From Lutimonas vermicola (lineage in GTDB: Bacteria > Bacteroidota > Bacteroidia > Flavobacteriales > Flavobacteriaceae), in the NCBI RefSeq assembly GCF_038433205.1, contig NZ_JBCDNA010000002.1, positions 620,001-684,000 of the forward strand: a stretch of 64,000 nucleotides of DNA. The letters are read 5' to 3'. Shown piece after piece: positions 53,539-63,915 of this stretch (positions are counted from its first letter, which is position 1; each line of letters begins with the position of its first letter). The notes beneath the pieces are model-generated. The model was not told the origin of the DNA. It was given only the letters and a program-made list of their open reading frames with translations, and made no database searches. A program made the translations under genes and the position numbers.

Positions 53539-54390
53539 ATGTGTGGTACTTGCGGTTGCGGAAGTCCGGACGGACACATTTCCATTCAAAAACCAGGAAC
53601 TGAAGTTCATCATCATCATCATCATGGTCATGATCATGCACATGATGAACACATTCACCACTCGCATCATGAACACAGCCATGGTGAACATAGTCATTCA
53701 CATACCCACAGTCATTCACATGATTCGGTCAAAAAAACAGTCATTGAAGTTGAACAGGATATCCTCCAACACAATGACCTCATGGCATCGAGAAACAGAG
53801 GGTATTTTGACGCAAAAAACCTCTTTGTCATTAATCTTGTGAGCTCTCCTGGCTCAGGTAAAACCAGTCTTTTGGAAAGGACGCTTAAAGACCTTAAAGA
53901 GGACGTTTCTTTTGCGGTGATAGAAGGTGATCAGCAAACCATGCAGGATGCCAATCGGATCGATGCACTCAATGTTCCTGTGATTCAGATTAATACCGGA
54001 AAAGGCTGCCATCTTGAGAGTGACATGGTTTATGATGCCGTAAAACAATTGAATCCTCGACAAGATTCGATCCTGATGATCGAAAATGTGGGAAATCTTG
54101 TTTGCCCCTCGATGTTTGATCTTGGAGAAAGAAAAAGAGTTGTTATTATCAGTACAACCGAAGGTGAGGATAAACCTTTAAAATATCCGGATATGTTCCT
54201 CAGTTCGAACATTTGTCTGATTAATAAAACAGACCTCCTGCCCTATCTGGATTTTGACCTTGAAAAACTGAAATCATATGCCCTACAAGTCAACCCTGAG
54301 TTGATATTTTTTGAAGTATCGGCCACTACCGGAAAGGGGATGGAAAAATGGTATGACTGGTTAAAAAAAGAACAAAAAAATAACTTGTGA
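53539..54390 (+). CDS. hypB: Hydrogenase nickel-incorporation GTPase HypB
   Basis: 283 residues. The N-terminus MCGTCGCG carries the CxxCGC high-affinity nickel site. A His-rich stretch (about residues 28-65) stores metal. A G3E GTPase domain follows with LVSSPGSGKTSLLE (P-loop), EGDQQTMQDANR and NKTDLLP. HypB with HypA loads nickel into the large subunits. The first bases TTATGTGTGG fix the start. Confidence 0.96.
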   Translation: MCGTCGCGSPDGHISIQKPGTEVHHHHHHGHDHAHDEHIHHSHHEHSHGEHSHSHTHSHSHDSVKKTVIEVEQDILQHNDLMASRNRGYFDAKNLFVINLVSSPGSGKTSLLERTLKDLKEDVSFAVIEGDQQTMQDANRIDALNVPVIQINTGKGCHLESDMVYDAVKQLNPRQDSILMIENVGNLVCPSMFDLGERKRVVIISTTEGEDKPLKYPDMFLSSNICLINKTDLLPYLDFDLEKLKSYALQVNPELIFFEVSATTGKGMEKWYDWLKKEQKNNL

Positions 54391-54414
54391 AATTAATTTC
54401 TAAAACATTACACT

Positions 54415-54675
54415 ATGTGTCTTTCAATTCCGGGAAAATTAATTAAAATAACCCATGAACTAGATGAAATATTTAGGGTTGGCAAGGTTTCATTCGACGG
54501 AATTATCAAAGAAGTAAGTCTTACACTGGTACCGGAAGCCCAAGTTGGAGACTATGTCATGGTGCATGTTGGAGCGGCCATAAGTATGGTTGATGAGGAA
54601 GAGGCTAAAAAAACATTTGATCTTCTTAAACAGCTGGGAGAATTAAATGATCTGGACGATTCCTCCGTAAATTAA
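54415..54675 (+). CDS. hypC: Hydrogenase maturation chaperone HypC
   Basis: 86 residues. MCLSIPGKLIKI holds the catalytic Cys2 needed for binding HypD and the hydrogenase precursor; GDYVMVHVGAAISMVDEEEA is the family core. Lies 24 bases after hypB and is the only HypC in the window, so it probably serves both hydrogenases. Confidence 0.96.
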   Translation: MCLSIPGKLIKITHELDEIFRVGKVSFDGIIKEVSLTLVPEAQVGDYVMVHVGAAISMVDEEEAKKTFDLLKQLGELNDLDDSSVN

Positions 54676-54680
54676 CAATA

Positions 54681-54704
54681 AAAACTCCCTTAAAGGGAGT
54701 TTTT
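54681..54704. terminator. Bidirectional terminator between hypC and the AI-2E gene
   Basis: A perfect 10-bp stem AAAACTCCCT / AGGGAGTTTT with a TAA loop, A-run before and T-run after, six bases after hypC. It can stop both converging transcripts. Confidence 0.85.
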
Positions 54705-54735
54705 ATTAACTGAATAAGCAGCACTATTCTTTAGA

Positions 54736-55806
54736 TTATTTTTCAATTTTGGCTCCTGTCACTCCTTCAGCGATCCAGGTGGAGTAGATTTGATATCCCA
54801 AAGCCAGCACCACGGGTCCTATAAAAAGCCCAAGTATACCCTGCAGCATCATGCCTCCCAGTGCCCCGATCAAAATGACCAACATGGGCGTAGTTAAACC
54901 CTTACCCAAAAGCATGGGTTTTAAAAAATTGTCTGCAATAGCCACAAAGACGACATAGACTGTAAATATGATGGCCGGTGTAGTATCTGCATAAGAAAAG
55001 ACGATAGCAATTGCAGGAATCATGGCGAGCAAGGCCGGAATTTGAATAATGGCAAAAATCAGTACCATAAAAGCAAAAAGGCTGGCTGCTGGTAATCCTA
55101 TGACGACAAATCCAAGATAAGCCAGTGCGGCCTGTATAATGGCAACCAACAGGATTCCTTTGACAACACTTCGTATCGTGCCTACGCACATAGACATAAA
55201 CTCCTCTCCTTTGCCTGGTGACAGCCTGTTCACAAAGTTCACTCCAGACTGGTATCCGATATCAGCCGAAGACATAAACACCCCTGCAATGATCAGCGCA
55301 AACAATCCGAGTGCAACAGATCCCATCAAACCGGCAAAACTGCTAAAAAGCCAACCCAAAGAATTTGAAATTTCACCTTTATATTTTACGATAAAATTTT
55401 CCAGGTCCTGCGAAGCGTTTGACCAGGTGCCGTGAATTTTTTTCCCTATCAAAGGCCATTCCTTTACCTTATCCGCAGGAGGTGGTACCTCAAGTGTCCC
55501 TTCATTAAAACTCTGGTATAATTCCCGTCCGGAATCAATAATGGATCCTGTCAGACTTATCGTTGGAAGAATAATCAATGTAACGAGTATCAAAATAAAG
55601 ACCGTAGTGACAAGCCCCTTTTTCTTTCCTTTTGTCAAATTCATTAATTTCTGATAGAAAGGATAGAGGGCAACAGCTACAATGATTGACCACACAATAA
55701 GGGTAACAAAGGGTCGCACAATGTAAAAACTCCAGACCAGAAGCAAGGAGAGCAGGACAATTTTGATGTAAACATCAATCGGATTCTTGGATTCGTTAGT
55801 TTTCAT
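54736..55806 (-). CDS. AI-2E family transporter-like membrane protein
   Basis: 356 residues with the family layout of about seven to eight membrane segments, a central soluble loop (EVPPPADKVKEWPLIGKKIHGTWS) and the C-terminal GALGGMMLQGILGLFIGPVVLALGYQIY typical of UPF0118/AI-2E proteins. Members export diverse small molecules or act as Na+/H+ antiporters. Lies 17 bases after the TolC gene, so it is probably the last gene of the efflux operon. Confidence 0.9.
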   Translation of the reverse strand: MKTNESKNPIDVYIKIVLLSLLLVWSFYIVRPFVTLIVWSIIVAVALYPFYQKLMNLTKGKKKGLVTTVFILILVTLIILPTISLTGSIIDSGRELYQSFNEGTLEVPPPADKVKEWPLIGKKIHGTWSNASQDLENFIVKYKGEISNSLGWLFSSFAGLMGSVALGLFALIIAGVFMSSADIGYQSGVNFVNRLSPGKGEEFMSMCVGTIRSVVKGILLVAIIQAALAYLGFVVIGLPAASLFAFMVLIFAIIQIPALLAMIPAIAIVFSYADTTPAIIFTVYVVFVAIADNFLKPMLLGKGLTTPMLVILIGALGGMMLQGILGLFIGPVVLALGYQIYSTWIAEGVTGAKIEK

Positions 55807-55823
55807 ATTAAAAGGGTTTTAAA

Positions 55824-57218
55824 TTAGTTCAATTCTTTAATGTCTTCTCTTTCTGCATACCAGCCTCCTCCCAAGGCCTGGTAGAGGCCCACTATAGAGG
55901 TTATCTGATTTTTAAAAGCTTCGGAAGCCCTTAATTCTGCATTAAACTGAGAGCTTTGAAGATTCAACACTTCCAGATAACTTGTAAGCCCTCCGTCATA
56001 ACGAACCCAGGCTAGTTGTGAAGCTGTGGTCGCCATTAACATTTGCTCATTTCGCAGGCTATATTCTCTCTTATAAGTCTGAACCGCAATCATCGCATCC
56101 TCTACTTCCTGTAAGGCTAACAAGTAAGAATTCTCATAATCCAAAAGCAATTGTTTAGTTCTGGCTTCCTCTACCTCCACATTTCTTTTCAATTTTCCAG
56201 AATTAAAGATAGGGCCCAACAATTGAGCGCCCAAATCAGCAAATAAAAATGAAGGATTTACCAATTGCGCTCCCATATCGAGACTAAGGGTTAGTGAAGG
56301 ATATTTTAATGCTTCTGCAACACCTATCCTCAGGGTTTGAGCATGAAGCCTTCTTTCTGCCTGAACAATATCAGGCCTCCTGTCTAAAAGTTCAGAAGGC
56401 AGGCCTACCGGAATTTCGGGGACAGAAATCTGATCGAATAGTGTCAAACCCCTCGGAATACTTCTGGGTGCAGTTCCCAGCAAGACACTGATGGCATTTT
56501 CAATCTGAACTCTTGACCTGTCAAAAATCTCCAGGGCAGTTTTTGCTTCACTCAACTGAATTTTAGCCTGGGAGAGGTCTACTTCACTAATAAACCCGGC
56601 ATTAAATCTCGCCTGCATTACATCGAGGTTTTCTTGAAAATTTTTTGCCGTTTTTTCAGCAATGATCATTCTGTTATCTATGTCTCTCAGTGATACATAG
56701 GTAGTCGCTACTGCCGACACCACACTGATGTTTAATGATTTATAGGCTTCTTCTGTGGCAAAATAATTTTGCAAGGCAATTTTATTCATGGTTTTGATCT
56801 TCTGCCAAAGATCTACCGTATAGGATACATTAACACCGCCACCAGCCTGATTCGACAATCCTGAAACCTCCGAATTTGCTAAACCGGAACCATAAGCATT
56901 ATATCCAATAAACGGATAATAATCAGCCTTGGCGATATCAATTTGCAGCTGAGATTCTTCAATTCTTGAAATAGCGACCTGGATACTTTTGTTATTGACC
57001 AAAGCGGTATCAATCAGATCAACCAAAATACTATCATTAAACAACTCCCACCAAGGCAGGTTTGACACACTGCTGTCTTTTGGAAAGTCCTGCGAAAAAA
57101 CCACAGGGCCCTTCATGTCGTGGCGCTCGTAATCCTGCCCCACCTTGCAGCTTTCCATATACAGCGACAGGACAATAAAAAGGACCAGGAATAAACTATA
57201 TTTGAGTGTCTTTTTCAT
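55824..57218 (-). CDS. Outer-membrane efflux lipoprotein (NodT/TolC family)
   Basis: 464 residues. The signal ends in SLYMESCKVGQDYERHDM, a lipobox followed by the GxDYxRP-like start of NodT-type factors. Two internally repeated helical halves, each with the LPSELLDRRPDIVQAERRLHAQTLRIGVAEALKYPSLTL type of motif, form the trimeric channel. It is the outer-membrane exit duct of a tripartite pump with the HlyD-type adaptor and the FUSC protein upstream. Confidence 0.92.
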   Translation of the reverse strand: MKKTLKYSLFLVLFIVLSLYMESCKVGQDYERHDMKGPVVFSQDFPKDSSVSNLPWWELFNDSILVDLIDTALVNNKSIQVAISRIEESQLQIDIAKADYYPFIGYNAYGSGLANSEVSGLSNQAGGGVNVSYTVDLWQKIKTMNKIALQNYFATEEAYKSLNISVVSAVATTYVSLRDIDNRMIIAEKTAKNFQENLDVMQARFNAGFISEVDLSQAKIQLSEAKTALEIFDRSRVQIENAISVLLGTAPRSIPRGLTLFDQISVPEIPVGLPSELLDRRPDIVQAERRLHAQTLRIGVAEALKYPSLTLSLDMGAQLVNPSFLFADLGAQLLGPIFNSGKLKRNVEVEEARTKQLLLDYENSYLLALQEVEDAMIAVQTYKREYSLRNEQMLMATTASQLAWVRYDGGLTSYLEVLNLQSSQFNAELRASEAFKNQITSIVGLYQALGGGWYAEREDIKELN

Positions 57219-58258
57219 ACTGATTTCTCCTTTCTTGAATTAAGGATTCGATTTAGAATTCCAAAGGCAAGTACAACATAACTAACAGCTATTGATATCT
57301 GAACAACACGGCTCCAAACCTTGCTGCCTGCATCTGCATCCGAAGAAGTGACCGAGCCAAGAATCAACAGAAAAGTTGAAAACCCGCTCCCAAAAATTGC
57401 AGCGTACTTATTATCTGAAAAAAGCCTGCTTGCAAAGAAAATACCTATGCTAAGTGCCACCAGGATCATAAAAACAAAATTAGGTACTATGACAAGTAAT
57501 TTATAGGCCAGAATCCCAAACAATCCTCCCAGGATGTTCGCAACAATCAGTACCAGGCCAACCTTTGGATTTGCCAGGGCAGGACTTATTGACAAAATGG
57601 CAATAAAGGTGAGTACAAGCGTACTGGAAGACAACTTGAACATATAAAACAGCAGCAGTACAGGTGTAAGGATCAAGATAATGCTAAGGGCATATTTAAA
57701 GCGCTCAGGCTCAGTTTGCTTTTTTACGTCTTGTATTTTTTTCTCAAATGGTAGATCCGCCTCACAAAGTGGAAATACCTTAAAAACCAACTGAGACAAA
57801 ATTATAGCCATAAAGGCATTAAAAACCAATCGAACCGCAACATAGCTTCCTATGGCTCCCGAATCAATCGAAACAAATGGGATGATCACTAAACTCACCA
57901 AAGAAAACAATTTGACCATCATTGGGAGCTTATCCGTATAATACAGCCACAAAAGAGAAAGCAATAGCAGTGGCATAAAAACCAAGGCATAATCTAAAAA
58001 CAATTCTGTAAATATAACTGTGACACCAGTGATCAGGGTCAATGTAAGAACAAATCCTCCATCCTGCTTAAGCGAAAGCGGTTTGGCTCCCGGCGCCATA
58101 TAACCCAAGGCAAGTACAGAAGTGAGATAGGCCAGGTCGTAATTCATCAGCGAGGTGACCCCAAGTATAAAACAGGATCCCAATACATACCTCATCATTG
58201 GAACAAGTGACTTCCAATCGATTGAAAATGCAGGTATTTTTTGCAGTTTATCTAACAT
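57215..58258 (-). CDS. FUSC/DUF2955-like inner-membrane efflux protein
   Basis: 347 residues with about ten hydrophobic segments in two clusters, separated by a charged middle (CEADLPFEKKIQDVKKQTEPERFKYAL). This is the layout of the DUF2955/fusaric-acid-resistance group. It overlaps hlyD-type gene at its start (11 bases) and the TolC-type gene at its end (4 bases), giving a compact operon. Expected to be the inner-membrane component of the pump; substrate unknown. Confidence 0.8.
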   Translation of the reverse strand: MLDKLQKIPAFSIDWKSLVPMMRYVLGSCFILGVTSLMNYDLAYLTSVLALGYMAPGAKPLSLKQDGGFVLTLTLITGVTVIFTELFLDYALVFMPLLLLSLLWLYYTDKLPMMVKLFSLVSLVIIPFVSIDSGAIGSYVAVRLVFNAFMAIILSQLVFKVFPLCEADLPFEKKIQDVKKQTEPERFKYALSIILILTPVLLLFYMFKLSSSTLVLTFIAILSISPALANPKVGLVLIVANILGGLFGILAYKLLVIVPNFVFMILVALSIGIFFASRLFSDNKYAAIFGSGFSTFLLILGSVTSSDADAGSKVWSRVVQISIAVSYVVLAFGILNRILNSRKEKSV

Positions 58259-59321
58259 ACGACAGAAGTGAAATTATCTTTAGCCTCAAATGTGCAACAC
58301 TATTTAAGATAAAACTATCTCCGGTATAGACAACAACATCCACCTGGCCTCCAAGCCGATAAAGATCCCTTACATCAGGGTCGTCACTTGTAATGATCAC
58401 CGGGAATCTCTGAGGATCCTGAAGCCATCCTTTCTTGTCTGAAATTGAAGGAAGTCCGCCTTTGTTGGTTTGATCGGTGGCAACACCAAAACCAAGGCTT
58501 CTTACCTTTCCGTTAAATATTTTTCCCGGGGCTATGTCAAGTACAAATTCAACTTCATTGTCAATTCGCATCTTTGATAAATTATTTTCTTTCAAATTTG
58601 CCTGTATCCATATGTCTGAGCTGGAAATGAGCGTTGTGATAGGCTGGCCGGCCGAAGCGTAGTATCCGAGATCCACATCAAAACTTTCAATAACACCGTC
58701 GGTAGGTGCAATAACTGTTGCAAACTCAAGATCCAGTAGGGCTTTTTCAAGTTTCTGGATCGACCTTCTTATTTTTGGATTATCAGGCCCCGATTCTCCC
58801 AGTGATTGCTTTGCTCTTTCAAGACTGGCTTCGGCAGACGCGACCTGCTCTACAGCCTGAAGCAAGGCCGTTTCCGACTGATCTTTATCTGCCTCAGACA
58901 AGGCCCCTTCATTTTCTTTCATGACTCTTTGAACCCTGTCCCAGTTTCTTTGTGCCCTGTCTAACTGGGCTTTTGCCACGCCCAGTTTTCCCGCAGATGA
59001 TTTTACAGATGCCGAACCTGCCGCGACGGATTGTGTTGAGTTGTCAATTTCTGCCTCTGCTATCTCAATCGCGATTTCAAAAGGTCTTTTATCAAGTTGC
59101 AAAAGGGTGTCTCCGGCATTTACCCTGGAATGTAAATTGATATTCAGGTCGGTAACAACTCCAGATACTCTTGGACTAACCGGTGTGATCAAACCATGAA
59201 TCCTTGCCTGATCGGTATAAGGCGTATGCCTGTCTGAAAGGACATACCAAATAAAAAATACCGCCGTGATCAGCAGGACTATCAGGCTTACTTTTTTTAT
59301 AGAACTCTTGTCTTTTCCCAT
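58248..59321 (-). CDS. HlyD/EmrA-type periplasmic adaptor of the efflux pump
   Basis: 357 residues. One N-terminal membrane anchor (VSLIVLLITAVFFIWYVLSD), then TDQARIHGLITPVSPRVSGVVTDLNINLHSRVNAGDTLLQLDKRPFEIAI (biotinyl-lipoyl-like domain), a helical hairpin (about 90-195, Ala/Gln rich) and a second lipoyl half with APTDGVIESFDVDLGYYASAGQPI. It links the FUSC protein to the outer-membrane channel. First gene of the operon. Confidence 0.92.
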   Translation of the reverse strand: MGKDKSSIKKVSLIVLLITAVFFIWYVLSDRHTPYTDQARIHGLITPVSPRVSGVVTDLNINLHSRVNAGDTLLQLDKRPFEIAIEIAEAEIDNSTQSVAAGSASVKSSAGKLGVAKAQLDRAQRNWDRVQRVMKENEGALSEADKDQSETALLQAVEQVASAEASLERAKQSLGESGPDNPKIRRSIQKLEKALLDLEFATVIAPTDGVIESFDVDLGYYASAGQPITTLISSSDIWIQANLKENNLSKMRIDNEVEFVLDIAPGKIFNGKVRSLGFGVATDQTNKGGLPSISDKKGWLQDPQRFPVIITSDDPDVRDLYRLGGQVDVVVYTGDSFILNSVAHLRLKIISLLSYVR

Positions 59322-59364
59322 AAAATTATCAAATTATTAACAAGGTTTGATTTACGGTTATTCA

Positions 59365-59895
59365 CTAATTAACGCGCTTGTTTTTATTCTTTTTCTTCAA
59401 TAACTCCTGGAAAATGGCAAACATAAACGCTGTTGACCATCCTATAAGGGTGATGCCATTGATCGCCTCCAGACCTGACAGAATCCTGTTTGTTGAGCCT
59501 ATTGTAATTTCTCCATAACCCAAAGATGTAAAGGTCACCAAAGAAAAATACATAGCCTTTTCAAAAGTCTCAATCTCTGAAATACCTGGAAGAATCATGT
59601 ATAATAAAGCCCATAAGGCCGATTGAATGAGGTGTAAAAAAATAAGAAAAATAGATGTGGATATTAAAAGTTTTGCACCTTGCTTTCTAAAGGACTCCTC
59701 ACTAAGGACATTTCTTTTCTTATCGTATTTTTTCATCCAGAATAAAGTACCATAGCCTTGAACATTTACAGTTAAAACAACGACGGCTAATCCCAGGATA
59801 ATGTTTAGGAGCATGCTTTTTCTTATAGAGGTTTGGATGTCTAAATTAGGATTTTTAAAATTAAATAACAACTTAATCAAGTTTATGTACGACAA
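59365..59895 (-). CDS. Two-TM-type potassium/ion channel family protein
   Basis: 176 residues. Hydrophobic segments near residues 28-50, 73-97 and 140-165. Between the last two lies TFTSLGYGEITIG, a selectivity-filter-like sequence (GYG) of the ion-transport-2 family, so it probably forms a K+-type channel. No regulatory domain follows; the C-terminus is a short Lys-rich tail. Confidence 0.85.
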   Translation of the reverse strand: MSYINLIKLLFNFKNPNLDIQTSIRKSMLLNIILGLAVVVLTVNVQGYGTLFWMKKYDKKRNVLSEESFRKQGAKLLISTSIFLIFLHLIQSALWALLYMILPGISEIETFEKAMYFSLVTFTSLGYGEITIGSTNRILSGLEAINGITLIGWSTAFMFAIFQELLKKKNKNKRVN

Positions 59896-60005
59896 TATTT
59901 ATGTTTATATCATTGAATTTCAGTAAATCATACAGAAATGACAATAAATAATCAAATTTCATAAAAACTAATTATCTTCGCAACTCATATTAAACCCATT
60001 TAAGG

Positions 60006-60998
<993 letters not shown>

Positions 60999-61011
60999 AG
61001 CCTGAAACGAT

Positions 61012-61845
61012 TTATGTGTTTTTTACAAGATACAATCCGTCGTTGCGAATTTCGATAAGTTTCTTTTTGTAAAGATGCCCTGCTGCTCTTTTAAAAGCCT
61101 TTTTGCTAAGACCTATGGATTTTTTAACCTCTTCAGGTGTACTTTTATCTGTAAGCGGAAGAAACTCACCTGCTTTTTTGATAGCTTTTAGCAAAACATC
61201 TGTATTTGATTCCACACTTTTCTTGTACCCCAATGGTTCGAGTAAAAGATCTATTTTACCATCTTCTCTTACCTGCTTTATATATCCTTTTACCTGATCA
61301 CCAACTTTTACTTCTTTATGGATATCTGATTTGAAGATTAAACCTTGATACAAATTGTTGACTACTGCATTGATTCCAAGGTTGCTCTCCCTGTACAATA
61401 AGAGGTCGACTTCATCGCCTCTTTTTACATCTATTTCATCGGCAAACACAAAATCTTCCACTCTTTGAGATCCACGGATGGCACCTGTATCTTCATCTTC
61501 AAAAACAAAGAAAAGATATGAGGAATCTTCTTTCAATTCTTCCATTTGCTCTTCCAGAGGAACAAACAATTCCTTTTCAAGCCCCCAGTCAACATAAGCT
61601 CCCTGATCTGTGAGAAACTTTACTTTCAGAAAGGCGAATTCATCCACCTGAGCAAAAGGCATCCTTGTACTGATTTTTTGTGAGCGATCTTTGTAGACAA
61701 AAACATCTATAGATGTACCTGTCTCCAGATCCTTGCCTATTTCCTCTTTTGAAAGAAAGATCTCCTTTCCTTTTTTATCCTGGAGATAAAAACCCTTTTG
61801 GTCCTTTCTCACAATGTCCAGCTTGTTGATTTTTCCATTTTCCAT
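61012..61845 (-). CDS. cvfB: CvfB-like S1/winged-helix RNA-binding protein
   Basis: 277 residues. Three S1-like beta-barrel regions (KLDIVRKDQKGFYLQDK, FAFLKVKFLTDQGAYVDWGLEKELFVP and GDQVKGYIKQVREDGKIDLLLEP) precede a C-terminal winged helix (KAGEFLPLTDKSTPEEVKKSIGLSKKAFKRAAGHLYKKKLIEI). This is the CvfB layout; CvfB binds RNA and affects gene expression. Convergent with the desaturase gene, 13 bases apart. Confidence 0.9.
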   Translation of the reverse strand: MENGKINKLDIVRKDQKGFYLQDKKGKEIFLSKEEIGKDLETGTSIDVFVYKDRSQKISTRMPFAQVDEFAFLKVKFLTDQGAYVDWGLEKELFVPLEEQMEELKEDSSYLFFVFEDEDTGAIRGSQRVEDFVFADEIDVKRGDEVDLLLYRESNLGINAVVNNLYQGLIFKSDIHKEVKVGDQVKGYIKQVREDGKIDLLLEPLGYKKSVESNTDVLLKAIKKAGEFLPLTDKSTPEEVKKSIGLSKKAFKRAAGHLYKKKLIEIRNDGLYLVKNT

Positions 61846-61956
61846 ATCCGGGGTAAAGATATCTCTTTTTTAACAAAGCCCTAATAATTAATGACACTAT
61901 GATTTTGCAATTATTATGAATATATTTACCTGCCGAATTCAGCCGCCTACTATCTT

Positions 61957-63783
61957 ATGAAATCAATTATCTACGCTCTTGTTGTTTGTCTGTTTGCAAC
62001 GGGAAAACTATATGCTCAGACGCATATTAAATATGAAATATCTTTTAAAAATGCCGTTCACCACGAAGGTGAAATAGCTGTTGAATACAACGGTGTTGAC
62101 ATGGATACCCTGTCGGTTCGTATGAGCCGTACCTCCCCGGGGCGCTATGCCATTCATGAATTTGCCAAAAACGTTTATGCATTTAAAGCGGTTGATGGAG
62201 GCGGAAATAAGCTCAAGGTCACACGTCCTAATCCATATCAATGGGATATTACAGGACATAGTGGCATCGTGAAAATCTATTATACCTTATTCGCAAATCA
62301 TGGAGACGGAACATATGCTCAAATCGATGAGACCCACGCACATCTCAATATTCCTGCGACTTTTATATATGCCCCAAGCCTTGAGAACCGACCCGTTCAA
62401 ATCAAATTTCACCCCAGGAAAGACCTCAAGTGGAAAATTGCAACGCAGCTAAAGCCCTTGAATGAAAACGAGTATTATGCACCTAATCTGGACTATTTTA
62501 TGGATAGTCCGGTAGAGATCAGCGATCACCGGATCAGGACTTTTAAAACCCGTTCAGGAAATAAGGAATACGATATTAATTTTGTCTTGCATCAGGCTGA
62601 CGGATATGAAGGATTTGATGCTTATTTTGAAAAGGTCAAAAAAATAGTGGAGACCGAAATGGAAATATTTGGGGACTTACCAGACTTTGATTACGGCTCA
62701 TATTATTTTCTGGCCTGTTATATGACCAACGTTGATGGAGATGGCATGGAACACAGAAACTCCACGGTACTGACAAACCAGGCTTCACTGTCAAATGGCG
62801 GTGATCGACAAAATATAGGAACAGTGGCACATGAATTCTTTCATGCCTGGAATGTTGAGCGAATAAGGCCTGCATCTCTTGAGCCTTTCGATTATACGGG
62901 TGCTGACATGTCGGGAGAATTATGGTTTGCCGAAGGATTTACCAGCTACTACACGTATCTAACCCTTTGCAGAACAGGAATCATGTCAAAAGAATATTAC
63001 GCTTCGAGTTTGTCTGGGCCACTTGGATCTGTGTGGAACTCACCCGGGAGAAAATATTTCAATCCTGTTGAAATGAGTTATCAGGCGCCCTTTGTAGATG
63101 CGGCCACTTCAGTTGACCAGGTCAATAGAGAAAATACCTTTATTTCATATTATACTTATGGAAACGTATTGGGACTGGCTTTGGACCTGAGCTTAAGGAA
63201 CCTGGAAACCGATAAATCTTTGGACGGGTTTATGCGACTCGTTTGGCATGCCTATGGAAAAAATGAATTGCCTTATACTTTAAAAAACCTTCAAGACGCG
63301 CTAACTTCTTATACTGATGAGTCATTTAGCGATGAATTTTTCAATGCCTATATTTATGGGAGTGCCATGCCCGATTACCAATCCCTTTTAGCCTCGGTTG
63401 GTATTGGCTTTTCTGAGCTTTATGAAGAGAGACCCGTCCTGGGGGCGCAAATTCAACAAATAGATAATAAATGGCTGATCAGTTCAAATCCTACCCAAGG
63501 TGCTTCTCTCTATAATGCAGGCCTTTCAAAAGGGGATAAGATTGTTTCCATTGACGGGAAACTAACCAATAATAAGTTAAAACCAAATGAACTTCTGAAT
63601 CTGTATAAGGCAGGAGAAACCGTCAAGGTGGTATTTAACCGCTACGGCCGGCAAAAGGAAACCGAACTGACCTTTACCAAAAACCTATCCTTTAAAACCT
63701 ATTTGATAGAAAATCCTTCAGAAGAATTAAGACAAAGGCAAAACCTGTGGTTGGGTAAAACATCCGGCGAAGGCAAACCATAA
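61957..63783 (+). CDS. M61 family metallopeptidase with PDZ domain
   Basis: 608 residues with a signal peptide (MKSIIYALVVCLFATGKLYAQ). The zinc-binding HEFFHAWNVERIRP near residue 290 is the M61 signature (HExxH), with the third ligand Glu downstream in LWFAEGFTSYY. Residues about 490-580 form a PDZ domain (VGIGFSELYEERPVLGAQI ... GASLYNAGLSKGDKIVSIDGK). M61 glycyl aminopeptidases remove glycine and some other N-terminal residues; the enzyme is probably periplasmic. Confidence 0.92.
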   Translation: MKSIIYALVVCLFATGKLYAQTHIKYEISFKNAVHHEGEIAVEYNGVDMDTLSVRMSRTSPGRYAIHEFAKNVYAFKAVDGGGNKLKVTRPNPYQWDITGHSGIVKIYYTLFANHGDGTYAQIDETHAHLNIPATFIYAPSLENRPVQIKFHPRKDLKWKIATQLKPLNENEYYAPNLDYFMDSPVEISDHRIRTFKTRSGNKEYDINFVLHQADGYEGFDAYFEKVKKIVETEMEIFGDLPDFDYGSYYFLACYMTNVDGDGMEHRNSTVLTNQASLSNGGDRQNIGTVAHEFFHAWNVERIRPASLEPFDYTGADMSGELWFAEGFTSYYTYLTLCRTGIMSKEYYASSLSGPLGSVWNSPGRKYFNPVEMSYQAPFVDAATSVDQVNRENTFISYYTYGNVLGLALDLSLRNLETDKSLDGFMRLVWHAYGKNELPYTLKNLQDALTSYTDESFSDEFFNAYIYGSAMPDYQSLLASVGIGFSELYEERPVLGAQIQQIDNKWLISSNPTQGASLYNAGLSKGDKIVSIDGKLTNNKLKPNELLNLYKAGETVKVVFNRYGRQKETELTFTKNLSFKTYLIENPSEELRQRQNLWLGKTSGEGKP

Positions 63784-63880
63784 ATCAATCCCAATACATA
63801 GAAATAGCCTAGGAAAGGCTTTGGTCCTTAACTTATGAAAATCCAATTGATATTTTAAGAGGAAAAATTTGATTATTACC

Positions 63881-63888
63881 TATATTTG
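63881..63888 (+). promoter_or_regulatory. Possible -7 element for the terminal acetyltransferase gene
   Basis: TATATTTG, an exact TAnnTTTG match, 27 bp before the ATG at 63916; no well spaced -33 TTG. Confidence 0.4.
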
Positions 63889-63915
63889 GTATAGTAATTC
63901 AGACGAATACCTTTT

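Noticed and set aside
53491..53719. Minus-strand His/Asp-rich and Met-rich frames opposite hypB
   Set aside because: These are shadows of the CAT-rich codons of the His-rich region of hypB.
63800..63825. Terminator after the M61 peptidase gene
   Set aside because: Only a 5-bp AGCCT/AGGCT stem without a proper T-run is present.
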